From: Salinirussus salinus
Lineage (GTDB): Archaea > Halobacteriota > Halobacteria > Halobacteriales > Haloarculaceae
Reading direction: 5' to 3'
Length of the DNA: 64,000 bases
NCBI RefSeq assembly: GCF_009831455.1
Contig: NZ_WOWO01000001.1
Span: 248,001 to 312,000, forward strand
Both the position numbers and the translations under genes were made by a program. Under the pieces are notes generated by a model. The model was not told the DNA's origin. It saw only the letters and a list, made by a program, of their open reading frames with translations, and searched no databases. This document shows, piece by piece, positions 23,683-32,528 of the stretch. The first letter of the stretch is position 1. Every line of letters begins with the position of its first letter.

Positions 23683-24801
23683 ATGGACAGGACGGTGTTG
23701 GTGGCGGTTGTCGTTCTCACCGCAGCATTCGTGCCCGCGGTGGCAGGTGCACAGACAGCAGACGGTGACTGTTCGTTCCCGGTCGAGCGAACAGACGTGA
23801 CCGGCACGGAGGTCCGTGTCACAGAGGAACCGACGCGCGTGGTGACGCTGAACCCGAGTGCGGCACAGACGATGTGGGAGATCGGCGCACGGGAGAAGGT
23901 CGTCGGCGTCACGAAACACGCGTCGAACCTCGACGGCGCCGCCGCGAAGACGAACATCTCCGGCGCGGGGCAGACGATCAACAACGAGGAAGTCGTCGGG
24001 CTCGAGCCCGACCTGGTGCTGGCTCCGAACACGGTCACCAACGACACCGTGGAAAAGCTCCGGGACTCGGGGCTGACGGTCTATCGGTTCCGGGAGGCCG
24101 AATCCATCGACGACATCAAGCGAAAGACGGTGATCATCGGGGAGCTGACCGGGGAGTGCGCCGGCGCGGCCGAGACTGTCGAGTGGATGGAGTCGCGGCT
24201 CGCGACCGTCGACCAGGCGGTCGAAGGAGCCCAGCAACCCGACGCCATCTACGTCTTCTACAGCTATACCTCCGGACAGAACACGTTCATCCACACCCTC
24301 ATCGAGCGGGCCGGGGGCGACAACATCGCCGCGGATGCCGGCATCAAGGGGTACAAGCCGGTCAACCAGGAGGTGATCGTCAACCGCAACCCCGAATGGA
24401 TCCTGCTCAACGATGACTGGGACGAGGTGCCGAACAACGCCGCCTACAACAGCACGACCGCCGTCCGGGAGGACAACGTCCTCGTCATAAACAAAAACCA
24501 CCTGAACCGGCCCGGGCCACGGGTCGTCTACGCACTGACGACGATGGCCGAGACCTTCCATCCGGAGGCCTACGCAGCCGCGAATACGACCGACACGACG
24601 GCCGCGTCGAGTGGGACCGACACGGCGGTCGAGACGGCGACGGAGACGGCAACGGGGACGGCCGGAGACGGACAGTCGACGATGTCCACGCCGGCCGAGC
24701 AGACGACGGGTGGCGGCAGTCCGGGCTTCGGTGCCGTCGTTGCACTCCTCGCGCTCGTGGTGCTCACCGCCGGGGCGGTCGGTGCTGGCCGGGAAAGATG
24801 A
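23683..24801 (+). CDS. BtuF-like substrate-binding protein with PGF-CTERM anchor
   Basis: 372 aa surface protein. A Sec signal (about 1-24) is followed by a periplasmic-binding fold of the BtuF/FhuD type (RVVTLNPSAAQTMWEIGA, GLEPDLVLAPN, YFYS-like strands), a Thr-rich linker (about 297-345) and a C-terminal sorting signal SPGF plus one hydrophobic helix and Arg, i.e. PGF-CTERM, which archaeosortase replaces by a lipid. It probably captures cobalamin or a precursor. No BtuC/BtuD permease or ATPase is adjacent. Its TGA overlaps the next ATG. Confidence 0.88.
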   Translation: MDRTVLVAVVVLTAAFVPAVAGAQTADGDCSFPVERTDVTGTEVRVTEEPTRVVTLNPSAAQTMWEIGAREKVVGVTKHASNLDGAAAKTNISGAGQTINNEEVVGLEPDLVLAPNTVTNDTVEKLRDSGLTVYRFREAESIDDIKRKTVIIGELTGECAGAAETVEWMESRLATVDQAVEGAQQPDAIYVFYSYTSGQNTFIHTLIERAGGDNIAADAGIKGYKPVNQEVIVNRNPEWILLNDDWDEVPNNAAYNSTTAVREDNVLVINKNHLNRPGPRVVYALTTMAETFHPEAYAAANTTDTTAASSGTDTAVETATETATGTAGDGQSTMSTPAEQTTGGGSPGFGAVVALLALVVLTAGAVGAGRER

Positions 24802-25697
24802 CCAGCTCCGACCTGACCGTCGTTTCGACGACCCCGTCGGGGACGGAGATCCTGTTCGAACTCGGGGTCGAGCCCGCGGCGGTCTCTCACGCCTGCGACT
24901 GGCCGCCGCGGGCGGCCGAACTTCCGTCGGTCGACAGGTCACGGGTGGACGCCGACCGGAGCAGACAGCGAGACGAGCAGGCGGCCGGCGATGTCTACGA
25001 CGTCGACGTCGGGCTGTTGCGCGACCTCGCCCCGGACTTGGTCGTCACGCAGTCGGTCTGTGGGGTCTGCGCGGTCGACGAACAGCTGGTCGAGACACAC
25101 CTGGACGACCTCCCGACGACCCCGCAGGTGCTGCCGCTCTCGGCTGCGGACCTGGAGGGGGTGGCCGGATGTATCCGGGAGGTCGGGAGGGCAGTCGGAC
25201 GAACCGACCGGGCCGAAGGGATTGTCGACCGCCTCGAGTCGCGCGTAGAGCAGGTCGGCGAGCGCACGGCAGCCGTTACACACCGGCCGAGCGTCGTCGT
25301 GCTAGAGTGGATGGACCCGATCCACGCCGCCGCGAACTGGGTGCCGGAACTCGTCTCGGCGGCCGGCGGTCGCTACCCGCTCGCGGAGACAGGACAGCGG
25401 TCCCGCGAACTGGCCTGGCAGGAAGTCCGGGCGGTCGACCCGGAGGTGCTTGTGGTGGCGCCGTGCAGTGCCAGCCCCAAGTGGGCCCTCGAGCGGCGCG
25501 ACGAACTCCGGTCCCGCCCGGGGTGGGATGACCTGCGGGCCGTTGAGGAGGGGCGGGTGTATGCGCTCGACGGACGGTTGTTGAGCAGGTGGACGCCGCG
25601 CCTCGCCGACGCGCTCGAACGGCTTGCGGGCATGTTTCACCCCGGGCTCGCCGCCGGGACTGCCGAGGTGCGACCGCTGGCCGACCGAGGGCGGTGA
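24798..25697 (+). CDS. Cytosolic cobalamin-binding-protein homologue
   Basis: 299 aa. The same BtuF-like fold (VVSTTPSGTEILFELG, LRDLAPDLVVTQSVCGVCAV, VLEWMDPIHAAANWVPELV, VVAPCSASPKWALE) but without any signal peptide, so it should stay inside the cell. It overlaps the surface binding protein by ATGA (24798-24801). A cytosolic partner could buffer or hand on imported corrinoid, or sense it; this is inference from location and lack of a signal. The SVCGVC motif and a late PCSAS Cys are worth noting as possible ligands. Confidence 0.83.
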   Translation: MTSSDLTVVSTTPSGTEILFELGVEPAAVSHACDWPPRAAELPSVDRSRVDADRSRQRDEQAAGDVYDVDVGLLRDLAPDLVVTQSVCGVCAVDEQLVETHLDDLPTTPQVLPLSAADLEGVAGCIREVGRAVGRTDRAEGIVDRLESRVEQVGERTAAVTHRPSVVVLEWMDPIHAAANWVPELVSAAGGRYPLAETGQRSRELAWQEVRAVDPEVLVVAPCSASPKWALERRDELRSRPGWDDLRAVEEGRVYALDGRLLSRWTPRLADALERLAGMFHPGLAAGTAEVRPLADRGR

Positions 25698-25745
25698 GCG
25701 CCCACCGAAGGTGAAGCGTAAGCCGTTGGCCGTACATGCGGGGGC

Positions 25746-26288
25746 ATGGACCAGGTGTTTGCCCCGTGGCGCATCGACTGGGTCGAGCGGTCCGACCGTA
25801 ACGCGGAGTTCGAGGGGTGTGTCTTCTGTGGGATCCCCGAGCGGGACGCCGACCGGGAGTACAACCTGCTCGCGCGCGGCGAGGACGCCTACATCCTCCT
25901 GAACAACTACCCCTACAACCCCGGGCACGCGATGGTCATCCCCCACCACCACACGGGCGACTACCGCGAACTGGACGACGCGGCGCTGCTGGCAAAGGAG
26001 CGGCTCGTCCAGCGACTCGTCGACGCGATGGACGACGCCCTCTCCCCAGACGGCTACAACGTCGGCTACAACCTCGGCGGGGCGGCCGCGGGTGGTTCCA
26101 TCGGCGAGCACCTCCACGCCCACGTCGTCCCCCGCTGGGGCGGGGACACCAACTTCATGCCCGTCGTCGGCGACACGAAGGTGATCGTCGAGGCCGTCGC
26201 CGAGACCTACGACCGCCTGCGCGAGGCGCTGGCCACCCAGGAGGGCGTGACCGACCGCGGGGAGGGGGCGCTCCGGGTGGAGCGGTAG
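25746..26288 (+). CDS. HIT-family nucleotide hydrolase/transferase
   Basis: 180 aa. The histidine triad is EHLHAHVVP with His122, His124 and His126; a zinc pair is CVFC (25-28) and NPGHAMVIPHHHTGD completes the site. The N-terminal FAPWRIDWVE is typical of the archaeal/actinobacterial AP4A phosphorylase-like branch. It likely cleaves dinucleoside polyphosphates or nucleotide conjugates. Cytoplasmic; single gene with ATG 25746 just after the conserved start. Confidence 0.9.
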   Translation: MDQVFAPWRIDWVERSDRNAEFEGCVFCGIPERDADREYNLLARGEDAYILLNNYPYNPGHAMVIPHHHTGDYRELDDAALLAKERLVQRLVDAMDDALSPDGYNVGYNLGGAAAGGSIGEHLHAHVVPRWGGDTNFMPVVGDTKVIVEAVAETYDRLREALATQEGVTDRGEGALRVER

Positions 26289-26327
26289 TCCGGGGCCAGC
26301 CGAACGAAGCGGCTTTGAGCGGGCGGG

Positions 26328-27269
26328 ATGAAGGGGGAGGCGATGTCGCGACGGACCGCGCTCCGGCGGGTCGGCCTCCTCGTCCTGGGGGTCAACGCCG
26401 TCCTGTTCGTCGCGAAGGGCGGGGTCTACTTGGAGACCGGGAGCCTCGCGGTCGGCTCCGAGGCCGTCAACAGCCTCGCCGACACCGTCTACAGCCTCGT
26501 GGTCGTCGCGGGGCTGTATCTCACCACCCGCCCGCCCGACTTCGAGCACCCCCACGGCCACGAGCGCATCGAGCCCTTCGTCTCGCTGTTCGTCGCGCTG
26601 GGCATCTTCGCGGCTGGGGGGGCCGTCCTCTGGCAGGCCGGCTCAGCCGTGCTCGAGGGGAGCGTGACGGTCAGCCGGAGCCCGGCAGCGGTGGCCGTCC
26701 TCGCCGGGACCGCGGCCGCGAAGTACCTCCTGTATCGGTACTGCCTGCGGGCCGGCACCGAGAACCGCTCGCCGGCGCTCGTGGCGACGGCGCTGGACAA
26801 CCGCAACGACATCCTCACCGCCGGCGCGGCGCTGGCCGGCGTCCTCGGCGCCGGCCTCGGGTATCCCGTACTCGACCCGCTCGCTGCGGGGGTCGTCGCC
26901 GTCGGCATCCTCTACACTGGCGTCGAGGTCGTCCGGGACAACGTCGACTACCTGGTGGGGGCGGCCCCGCCGGAGGACCTCCGGGCGGAGATCGTCGAGC
27001 GCGCGCTCGTCCACGAAGACGTCGAGGGGGTCCACGACGTGATCGCCCACTACGTCGGCCCGGAGATCGACGTCAGCCTCCACGTCGAGGTGTCGGGCGA
27101 CCGCACCCTCAGGGAGGCCCACGACATCGAGACCGATATCGTCGAGCGGATCGGCGAACTCCCGGAGGTCGACGACGTGTTCGTCCACGTCGACCCCAAG
27201 GAACTGGGCGAGTGGAAGGAGGACGCCGATGTCGACCGGCTCGTCCAGGACGACGAAACTGATATATAA
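26328..27269 (+). CDS. Cation diffusion facilitator metal exporter
   Basis: 313 aa. Six helices are expected, with the HPHGHER loop after helix 3 and a C-terminal cytoplasmic domain (about 215-300) with DVEGVHDVIAHYVG. The transport site differs from zinc exporters: helix 2 has NxxxD (VNSLAD) and helix 5 has DxxxD (DNRND) instead of DxxxD/HxxxD. DxxxD in helix 5 is known from Mn-type members, so manganese or iron is more likely than zinc. ATG 26328 or 26343 (MSRRT) could be the start. Confidence 0.88.
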   Translation: MKGEAMSRRTALRRVGLLVLGVNAVLFVAKGGVYLETGSLAVGSEAVNSLADTVYSLVVVAGLYLTTRPPDFEHPHGHERIEPFVSLFVALGIFAAGGAVLWQAGSAVLEGSVTVSRSPAAVAVLAGTAAAKYLLYRYCLRAGTENRSPALVATALDNRNDILTAGAALAGVLGAGLGYPVLDPLAAGVVAVGILYTGVEVVRDNVDYLVGAAPPEDLRAEIVERALVHEDVEGVHDVIAHYVGPEIDVSLHVEVSGDRTLREAHDIETDIVERIGELPEVDDVFVHVDPKELGEWKEDADVDRLVQDDETDI

Positions 27270-27345
27270 AACACCGTGGTCGGTTGTCTCCGCCTGCAAC
27301 CGTGGCTCCGGATATTATACACCCGGTATCGAAGTGGACCCACGG

Positions 27346-28911
27346 ATGAATTCGGATCTTCCGGGAGAATCCCGAGGGGTGAACAGCCCGGGTCGGGGCG
27401 TGTCGGTGCGAACCACCCTCGCGGCGCTGGCCGTCGCCGGCGCCGTCGTTGCGGGGCTGACGCTGCCGGCAGTCGGAACCGCCGCAGCCGACGAGGGCGA
27501 CGTGCTGGTGGTGCAGCCGACGGTCTCGCCCGCACAGCCGACGACCGACGAGAACTTCACCGTCACGGCGCGGCTGACCAACGTCGCCGAGACCGGCAAC
27601 GACCGCTACTACGTGGAGTCGGTCGCGGTCCGCAACGGCAGCGACGAGTCGAGTACGCTGTACGGGCGCAACGACGACTTCCAGGCCGTCCTGGCGGGCG
27701 AGACGACCGGACAGCCCGTCGAGGTCGACGTCGACGAACCCGGCAACCGGACGCTGTACCTCCACACCGAACTCCAGCTCCAGTCCGGTGAGACGGTCGA
27801 CGTCGTCCGGCCGCTGTCTCTGGTCGTCCGCGACCGGCATCCGTCGATGTCGCTGACCGCCAGCGGAGTCGGTCCGGCCGGCGAGACACAGCTGAACCTG
27901 ACCGTCGCCAACGGTCTCGAGACCGACATCAGGGGCCTGACGGTCGACGTGTCCGCGACGAACACGACCGTCGAGGACAACCAGCGGGTCGGGGCGTCAC
28001 TGACACCCGGCGACGCCCGCACCTTCCGGTTCACCGGGACCGAGACCGTGGCTGGACCGCAGACGGCCACCGTGACACTGTCCTACGCGACCCCGGACGG
28101 CGACCAGCGGACGGTCACCCGCGAGCTGTCTGCGGTCGCGCCCGAGCCGGAGGCGGTGGACCCGTCGCTGGACCTCACCGCGGACCCGGTCGGCGTCAGT
28201 GGCGAGACGGCGCTGTCGGTGACGGTGGTGAACCCGCGCGAGTCGCCGGTCCGCGCGGCGGCCGTCGAGCTTGAGGCGGACTCGCTTGAGCTCGCGGAGG
28301 ACCGACAGCTACGGCCGCGGGTCGACGGGGGGAGCGAGGCGACCTACACCTTCGAGACCGGACAGGTAACTCCCGGCGAAAAGACGGTGCAGGCAACCCT
28401 GACGTACACGACGGCCGACGGGACGGAACGCCGCGTCACCGAGCAGCTCTCGGCGACCATCGAGCGGGTCGACAACCCCGGGAACGTGAGTCTGACCGGG
28501 CTCCGCGTCACACAGCAGAGCGGCCGGCTATCGGTCCGCGGGAGCGCGAGCAACGTCGGCGGGACCAACGTCTCCGGCGTGGTCGTGAGTGTCGCCGACG
28601 GCGACGGCGTCGGCCCGGCCCAGTCGGAGGCGCGGTTCTTCGTCGGGAACGTCCCCGGTGGGGACTTCACCTCCTTCGAGGTGAACGGACAGCTCCGGAC
28701 ACCCAACGCGAGCAGCGTGACCATCCCGCTCCGGGTGAGTTACGTCACCGACGGCGTCCGCACCGAGCGAGTCGTCGAGGTTCCCTACCGGCCACAGCCC
28801 GACCGGCCCACCAGCCAGCCCGAGGGTGGCGGACCGCCGCTGGTCGCCGTCGGCGCGGCTCTCCTCGCTGTCGGCGGCGTCGCACTCGGCTGGCGGCGGC
28901 TCCGGGGGTGA
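27346..28911 (+). CDS. Secreted CARDB-like repeat protein with C-terminal membrane anchor, partner of an ABC exporter
   Basis: 521 aa. A signal region (about 20-48) precedes three or four beta-rich repeats (each about 100 aa with DLTADPVGVSGETALSVTVV-type starts) of the CARDB/NEW3 kind. One C-terminal helix (about 497-517) and RRLRG anchor it. It leads an operon with a LolD/MacB-type ATPase (start 3 bases after its stop codon) and permease. A/T box at about 27312-27319 (ATATTATA); a 6-bp inverted repeat CGGTTG/CAACCG (27281-27302) lies just upstream as a possible operator. The earlier open reading overlaps the end of the CDF gene and is not used. Confidence 0.83.
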   Translation: MNSDLPGESRGVNSPGRGVSVRTTLAALAVAGAVVAGLTLPAVGTAAADEGDVLVVQPTVSPAQPTTDENFTVTARLTNVAETGNDRYYVESVAVRNGSDESSTLYGRNDDFQAVLAGETTGQPVEVDVDEPGNRTLYLHTELQLQSGETVDVVRPLSLVVRDRHPSMSLTASGVGPAGETQLNLTVANGLETDIRGLTVDVSATNTTVEDNQRVGASLTPGDARTFRFTGTETVAGPQTATVTLSYATPDGDQRTVTRELSAVAPEPEAVDPSLDLTADPVGVSGETALSVTVVNPRESPVRAAAVELEADSLELAEDRQLRPRVDGGSEATYTFETGQVTPGEKTVQATLTYTTADGTERRVTEQLSATIERVDNPGNVSLTGLRVTQQSGRLSVRGSASNVGGTNVSGVVVSVADGDGVGPAQSEARFFVGNVPGGDFTSFEVNGQLRTPNASSVTIPLRVSYVTDGVRTERVVEVPYRPQPDRPTSQPEGGGPPLVAVGAALLAVGGVALGWRRLRG

Positions 28912-28914
28912 GCG

Positions 28915-29586
28915 ATGGTCGTCAGCACCGTCGACGCGGTCAAGGAGTACGAAAGCGGCGACCGGACGCTGCGGGCACTGAAGGGCGTCTCGCTGTCCAT
29001 CGACCCCGGCGAGTTCGTCTCCGTCGTCGGGCCCAGCGGGAGCGGCAAGTCGACGCTTCTGAACCTGCTCGGCCTCCTCGACGAGCCGACCGAGGGAACG
29101 GTGACGGTCGCGGGGACGGAAGTGTCGGCGCTGTCGACCCGCGAACGGACCGACATCCGCCGCGAGACCGTCGGCTTCGTCTTTCAGGACTTCTACCTGT
29201 TGCCGACGCTGACTGCCCGCGAGAACGTCGCCGTCCCTGGGATGGTGAGCGACCGGTCGCGCCTCCTGGAACGGGCTGACGACCTGCTCGCGCGGGTCGG
29301 GCTGGATGACCGCCTGACCCACTATCCCGACGAACTCTCCGGCGGGCAGAAACAGCGGGTCGCCATCGCCCGCTCGATGGTCAACGACCCCGACGTTCTC
29401 CTGGCTGACGAGCCGACGGGGAACCTCGACCGGGAGACGGGCAGTCGGGTGCTCGACGTGTTCGGTCAGTTCACCGACGAGGGGGTCGCCGTCGTGACCG
29501 TTACCCACGACGCGCAGGTCAGCGACTACGCCGACCGGACGGTCGAACTCGTCGACGGCGTGCTGACGCCGGAGGGACGCATATGA
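28915..29586 (+). CDS. ABC transporter ATP-binding protein, LolD/MacB type
   Basis: 223 aa. Walker [10 protein letters not shown] (about 38-46), Q-loop [16 protein letters not shown], signature [14 protein letters not shown], Walker [14 protein letters not shown] and the switch His in VTHD. All catalytic residues are intact. The family powers lipoprotein release or macrolide/peptide export (mechanotransmission). Its stop overlaps the permease ATG. Confidence 0.95.
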   Translation: MVVSTVDAVKEYESGDRTLRALKGVSLSIDPGEFVSVVGPSGSGKSTLLNLLGLLDEPTEGTVTVAGTEVSALSTRERTDIRRETVGFVFQDFYLLPTLTARENVAVPGMVSDRSRLLERADDLLARVGLDDRLTHYPDELSGGQKQRVAIARSMVNDPDVLLADEPTGNLDRETGSRVLDVFGQFTDEGVAVVTVTHDAQVSDYADRTVELVDGVLTPEGRI

Positions 29587-30707
29587 TAGAGCGGTTTCCG
29601 GTGATGGCGCTGTCCTGGCGGAACCTCTCCCGGGCGAAGGCCCGGTCGGCACTTGCCACGCTCGGTATCCTGATCGGCGTCGTCGCCATCGTCTCGCTGG
29701 GTATGTTCGGTTCGACGCTGCAGCTTTTCTTCCTGCAGGACGCACAGGACGCACTCCGGACGGTCTCGGTCTCGCCCGGCGAGGACTACGACGGGCAGCG
29801 CCTCGACCGCGACGACGTCGCCCGGCTGGAGCAGCTGAGCGGCGACCCGGTCTACCCGGTCAAGCGGAGCGTCGGCGCCGTCGCGTCCGGCAACACGCGG
29901 GCGTCGGCCCGGGTGACAGCGATGTCGAATCCGGGAGCGTTCGTCTCCGCGAGGGACGGTACTGTCCCCGACGTCTGGCGGTCCGGGGCGCTCGTCGGGG
30001 CTGACCTCGCGGACCAGCTCGATGTCGAGGCTGGCGACGGCATCACCGTCGACGGACAGACGTACCACGTCGTGGCCGTTCTCGAAGAGTCCTCGCAGAC
30101 GTCCTTCGTCCAGGCCGACAGCAGCGTCCTGCTGCCGCCCCGGCAGGTCGGCGGTGACGGGTTCGACACCGCGTACGTTCGCACGGACAGCCCGAACGAG
30201 GCGTTCGAGACTGCCGACCGGCTCCGGGACGAACTCAACAGCGACCGCCGGACCCGCTATCAGGTGTTCGACCTCGAGGCCCAGATCCAGCAGTTCCGCG
30301 AGCAGATCGGTGTCATCCAGACGTTCCTGCTGGGCGTGGGGGCGGTCTCGCTGCTGGTCGCGGCGGTCTCGATCCTCAACGTCATGCTGATGAGTGCCAT
30401 CGAGCGACGCGAGGAGATCGGCGTCCTCAGGGCGGTCGGATACCACCGGCTGGACGTCCTCCGGCTGATGCTGACCGAGGCAGCCCTGCTCGGTGTCGTG
30501 GGTGCCGTCGGGGGCGTCGTCGTGAGCGTCGGGCTCGGCATGGTGATCAACGAACTCCTGCTCGGCGACCCGATGGCCTTCACCGAGGGAGCGTTGAGCA
30601 ACGTCGCCCTGGGTGTGGTATTCGGTGTCGGTGCCGCGCTGCTGAGCGGGCTCTACCCGGCCTGGAAGGCCGCGAACGCCCGGCCGGTGGAGGCGCTGCG
30701 GGACTGA
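29583..30707 (+). CDS. FtsX/MacB-type ABC permease
   Basis: 374 aa. One N-terminal helix (about 17-40) is followed by a large extracytoplasmic MacB_PCD-like domain (about 45-230) and three C-terminal helices of the FtsX fold (LLVAAVSILNVMLMSAIERREEIGVLRAVGY). It begins with ATGA overlap on the ATPase gene. Together with the CARDB-like protein it forms a three-gene unit; the secreted protein may be the substrate or a periplasm-side adaptor. Confidence 0.93.
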   Translation: MIERFPVMALSWRNLSRAKARSALATLGILIGVVAIVSLGMFGSTLQLFFLQDAQDALRTVSVSPGEDYDGQRLDRDDVARLEQLSGDPVYPVKRSVGAVASGNTRASARVTAMSNPGAFVSARDGTVPDVWRSGALVGADLADQLDVEAGDGITVDGQTYHVVAVLEESSQTSFVQADSSVLLPPRQVGGDGFDTAYVRTDSPNEAFETADRLRDELNSDRRTRYQVFDLEAQIQQFREQIGVIQTFLLGVGAVSLLVAAVSILNVMLMSAIERREEIGVLRAVGYHRLDVLRLMLTEAALLGVVGAVGGVVVSVGLGMVINELLLGDPMAFTEGALSNVALGVVFGVGAALLSGLYPAWKAANARPVEALRD

Positions 30708-30800
30708 CACCGCCGCCGTAACTCGGACCGGGACGGAACGCACGTCATTACGGGTGAGGAGCCCGCCACGGTAAAGTGACTCCGAACGCGAGACACGGGA

Positions 30801-32510
30801 GTGAACCTCCTGTCGTGGCCGGTGCTGGGGTCGCTGTCGGCCGCGCTCGGCTCCGTCTATCTGCTCTCGCGGCTGTACCCCCTCCGCGACCGACCGGGTG
30901 CGCGGTGGTTCCTGCTCGTCATCGCCATCCAGACCGTCATGTGTGCGGCCTACGCAGCCGGACTCGCCCTCCCGACCGGGATGGGCGGGCTCCGCTGGCT
31001 GCTCGAGGTCCTGACTGTGGGGATGCTGTTCTGGCTGGGCGTCCCCTTCCTCGGGTTCGCGCTGGCCTACACCGGTCGCGGCGACGCGCTCGACTCCTGG
31101 TGGTTCCGGCTGTTGCTTGGGCTGGAGGTGCTGACGGCGCTCGTGCTCGTCACCAACCCCTACCACGGCCTGTTCTGGTCGGACTTCCAGGTCCGGGCGG
31201 TCTTCGGTGCCACCGGCGCAGTCTACGACTTCGGCCCCTGGGCCTTCGTCGGCGCGGCGCTCAACACCGCTACCGTCGGCGCGGGGACGATGCTTCTGTT
31301 CGAGACGGTGCTCAGCTACGGGCCGCTGTACCGCAGGGAGGCGTTCGCGGTCGGCGCGAGCGCGCTCCCGCCGGCCTTCGGGGTGGTGGTCTGGCTGCTC
31401 AAGATCGGCCCCGACGCCGCGCTCAACCTCACGCCGGTCCTCTTTCTCCCTCACGTCGCGCTCGACACCTACGCCTTCGTCGGTAACGACATGTTCGAGT
31501 ACCTCCCCGCGACCCGGCGGGCCGCCGAGCAGTCGGCCATCGACGCGCTCGGGACGCCGGTGGTCGTCCTCGACGAGCGCGGCCGGGTCGTCGACGCCAA
31601 CGACGCCGCCGGGACGCTGTTCCCCGGCGGCACCGGGACAGCCCGGACCCGCCACGTCGGGGCCGCCCTCGACGCCGAGGTCGACCCCGAGGGTGGCCCA
31701 CAGCGGCTCTCGCTGTCACGCGGGGGTCGGACCCGGGAGTTCCGTATCACGCCGGCCCGCCTCGAGGACTCGGGCGGCGGCCACGTCGGGTACACGCTCG
31801 TCTTCCAGGACGTCACCGAGGCGGTCCGCCGCGAGCAGCGCCTCTCGGTGCTCAACCGCGTCCTCCGGCACAACCTCCGCAACGACCTCTCGGTCGCGAT
31901 GGGCTACGTCGAGGTGTCGGCCGACCGGGTCGAGGACGAGGCGGTCCGGGAGATGCTGGAGAGCGCGGAGGGGACTCTGGAGGACCTCGTGACCACCGGC
32001 GAGAAGGCCCGGCTGGTCGAGGAGACCGTCCGGCGGGCCGGCGCCGACCCCGAGCCCGTCGACCTCGGCGCCCTGGTCGGCGACACCGCCGACGCCCTCG
32101 GGAGCGACTACCCGGCGGCGACGGTCACCGTCGACAGCTCCGACGTGACGGTGACGACCAACCGCGCGCTGGTCGCGGCCGTCCTCGAGGAACTCGTCGA
32201 GAACGCCTGCGAACACGGCGGCGGGGAGGTGACGGTGAGCGCGAGCCAGGTCCACGGGGATGGCGGCGAGGGCGACCGCGGGGGCGCGACGCTCACAGTC
32301 GCGGACTCGGGTCCGGGGATCCCCCAGCAAGAGCTCGAGACGCTCGGCGGCGAGGAGGAGACCGACCTCCGGCACGGCAGCGGGCTCGGCCTGTGGGTCG
32401 TCCGCTGGGGGACGGAGCTCCTGGGTGCGGACCTGACCTTCGAGACCGGCGCGGACGGGACGACCGCGACGGTCCGGCTGCCGGACCGGGGAGTCGACGG
32501 CGCCGACTGA
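30801..32510 (+). CDS. Seven-helix membrane sensor histidine kinase with PAS domain
   Basis: 569 aa. About seven helices (1-235) of the histidine-kinase 7TM sensor type are followed by a PAS domain (about 240-342, ALGTPVVVLDERGRVVDANDAA), then a kinase core: H-box HNLRNDLS with His357, N-box ELVENACEHG, G1 DSGPGIP and G2 GSGLGLWVV. Starts at GTG 30801 with an A/T box near 30770-30777. No response-regulator gene is near, as is common in haloarchaea. It is convergent with the halocyanin-PQQ fusion (18-bp gap); ligand unknown. Confidence 0.9.
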   Translation: MNLLSWPVLGSLSAALGSVYLLSRLYPLRDRPGARWFLLVIAIQTVMCAAYAAGLALPTGMGGLRWLLEVLTVGMLFWLGVPFLGFALAYTGRGDALDSWWFRLLLGLEVLTALVLVTNPYHGLFWSDFQVRAVFGATGAVYDFGPWAFVGAALNTATVGAGTMLLFETVLSYGPLYRREAFAVGASALPPAFGVVVWLLKIGPDAALNLTPVLFLPHVALDTYAFVGNDMFEYLPATRRAAEQSAIDALGTPVVVLDERGRVVDANDAAGTLFPGGTGTARTRHVGAALDAEVDPEGGPQRLSLSRGGRTREFRITPARLEDSGGGHVGYTLVFQDVTEAVRREQRLSVLNRVLRHNLRNDLSVAMGYVEVSADRVEDEAVREMLESAEGTLEDLVTTGEKARLVEETVRRAGADPEPVDLGALVGDTADALGSDYPAATVTVDSSDVTVTTNRALVAAVLEELVENACEHGGGEVTVSASQVHGDGGEGDRGGATLTVADSGPGIPQQELETLGGEEETDLRHGSGLGLWVVRWGTELLGADLTFETGADGTTATVRLPDRGVDGAD

Positions 32511-32528
32511 GCGACGGCGGTCGGTGAC

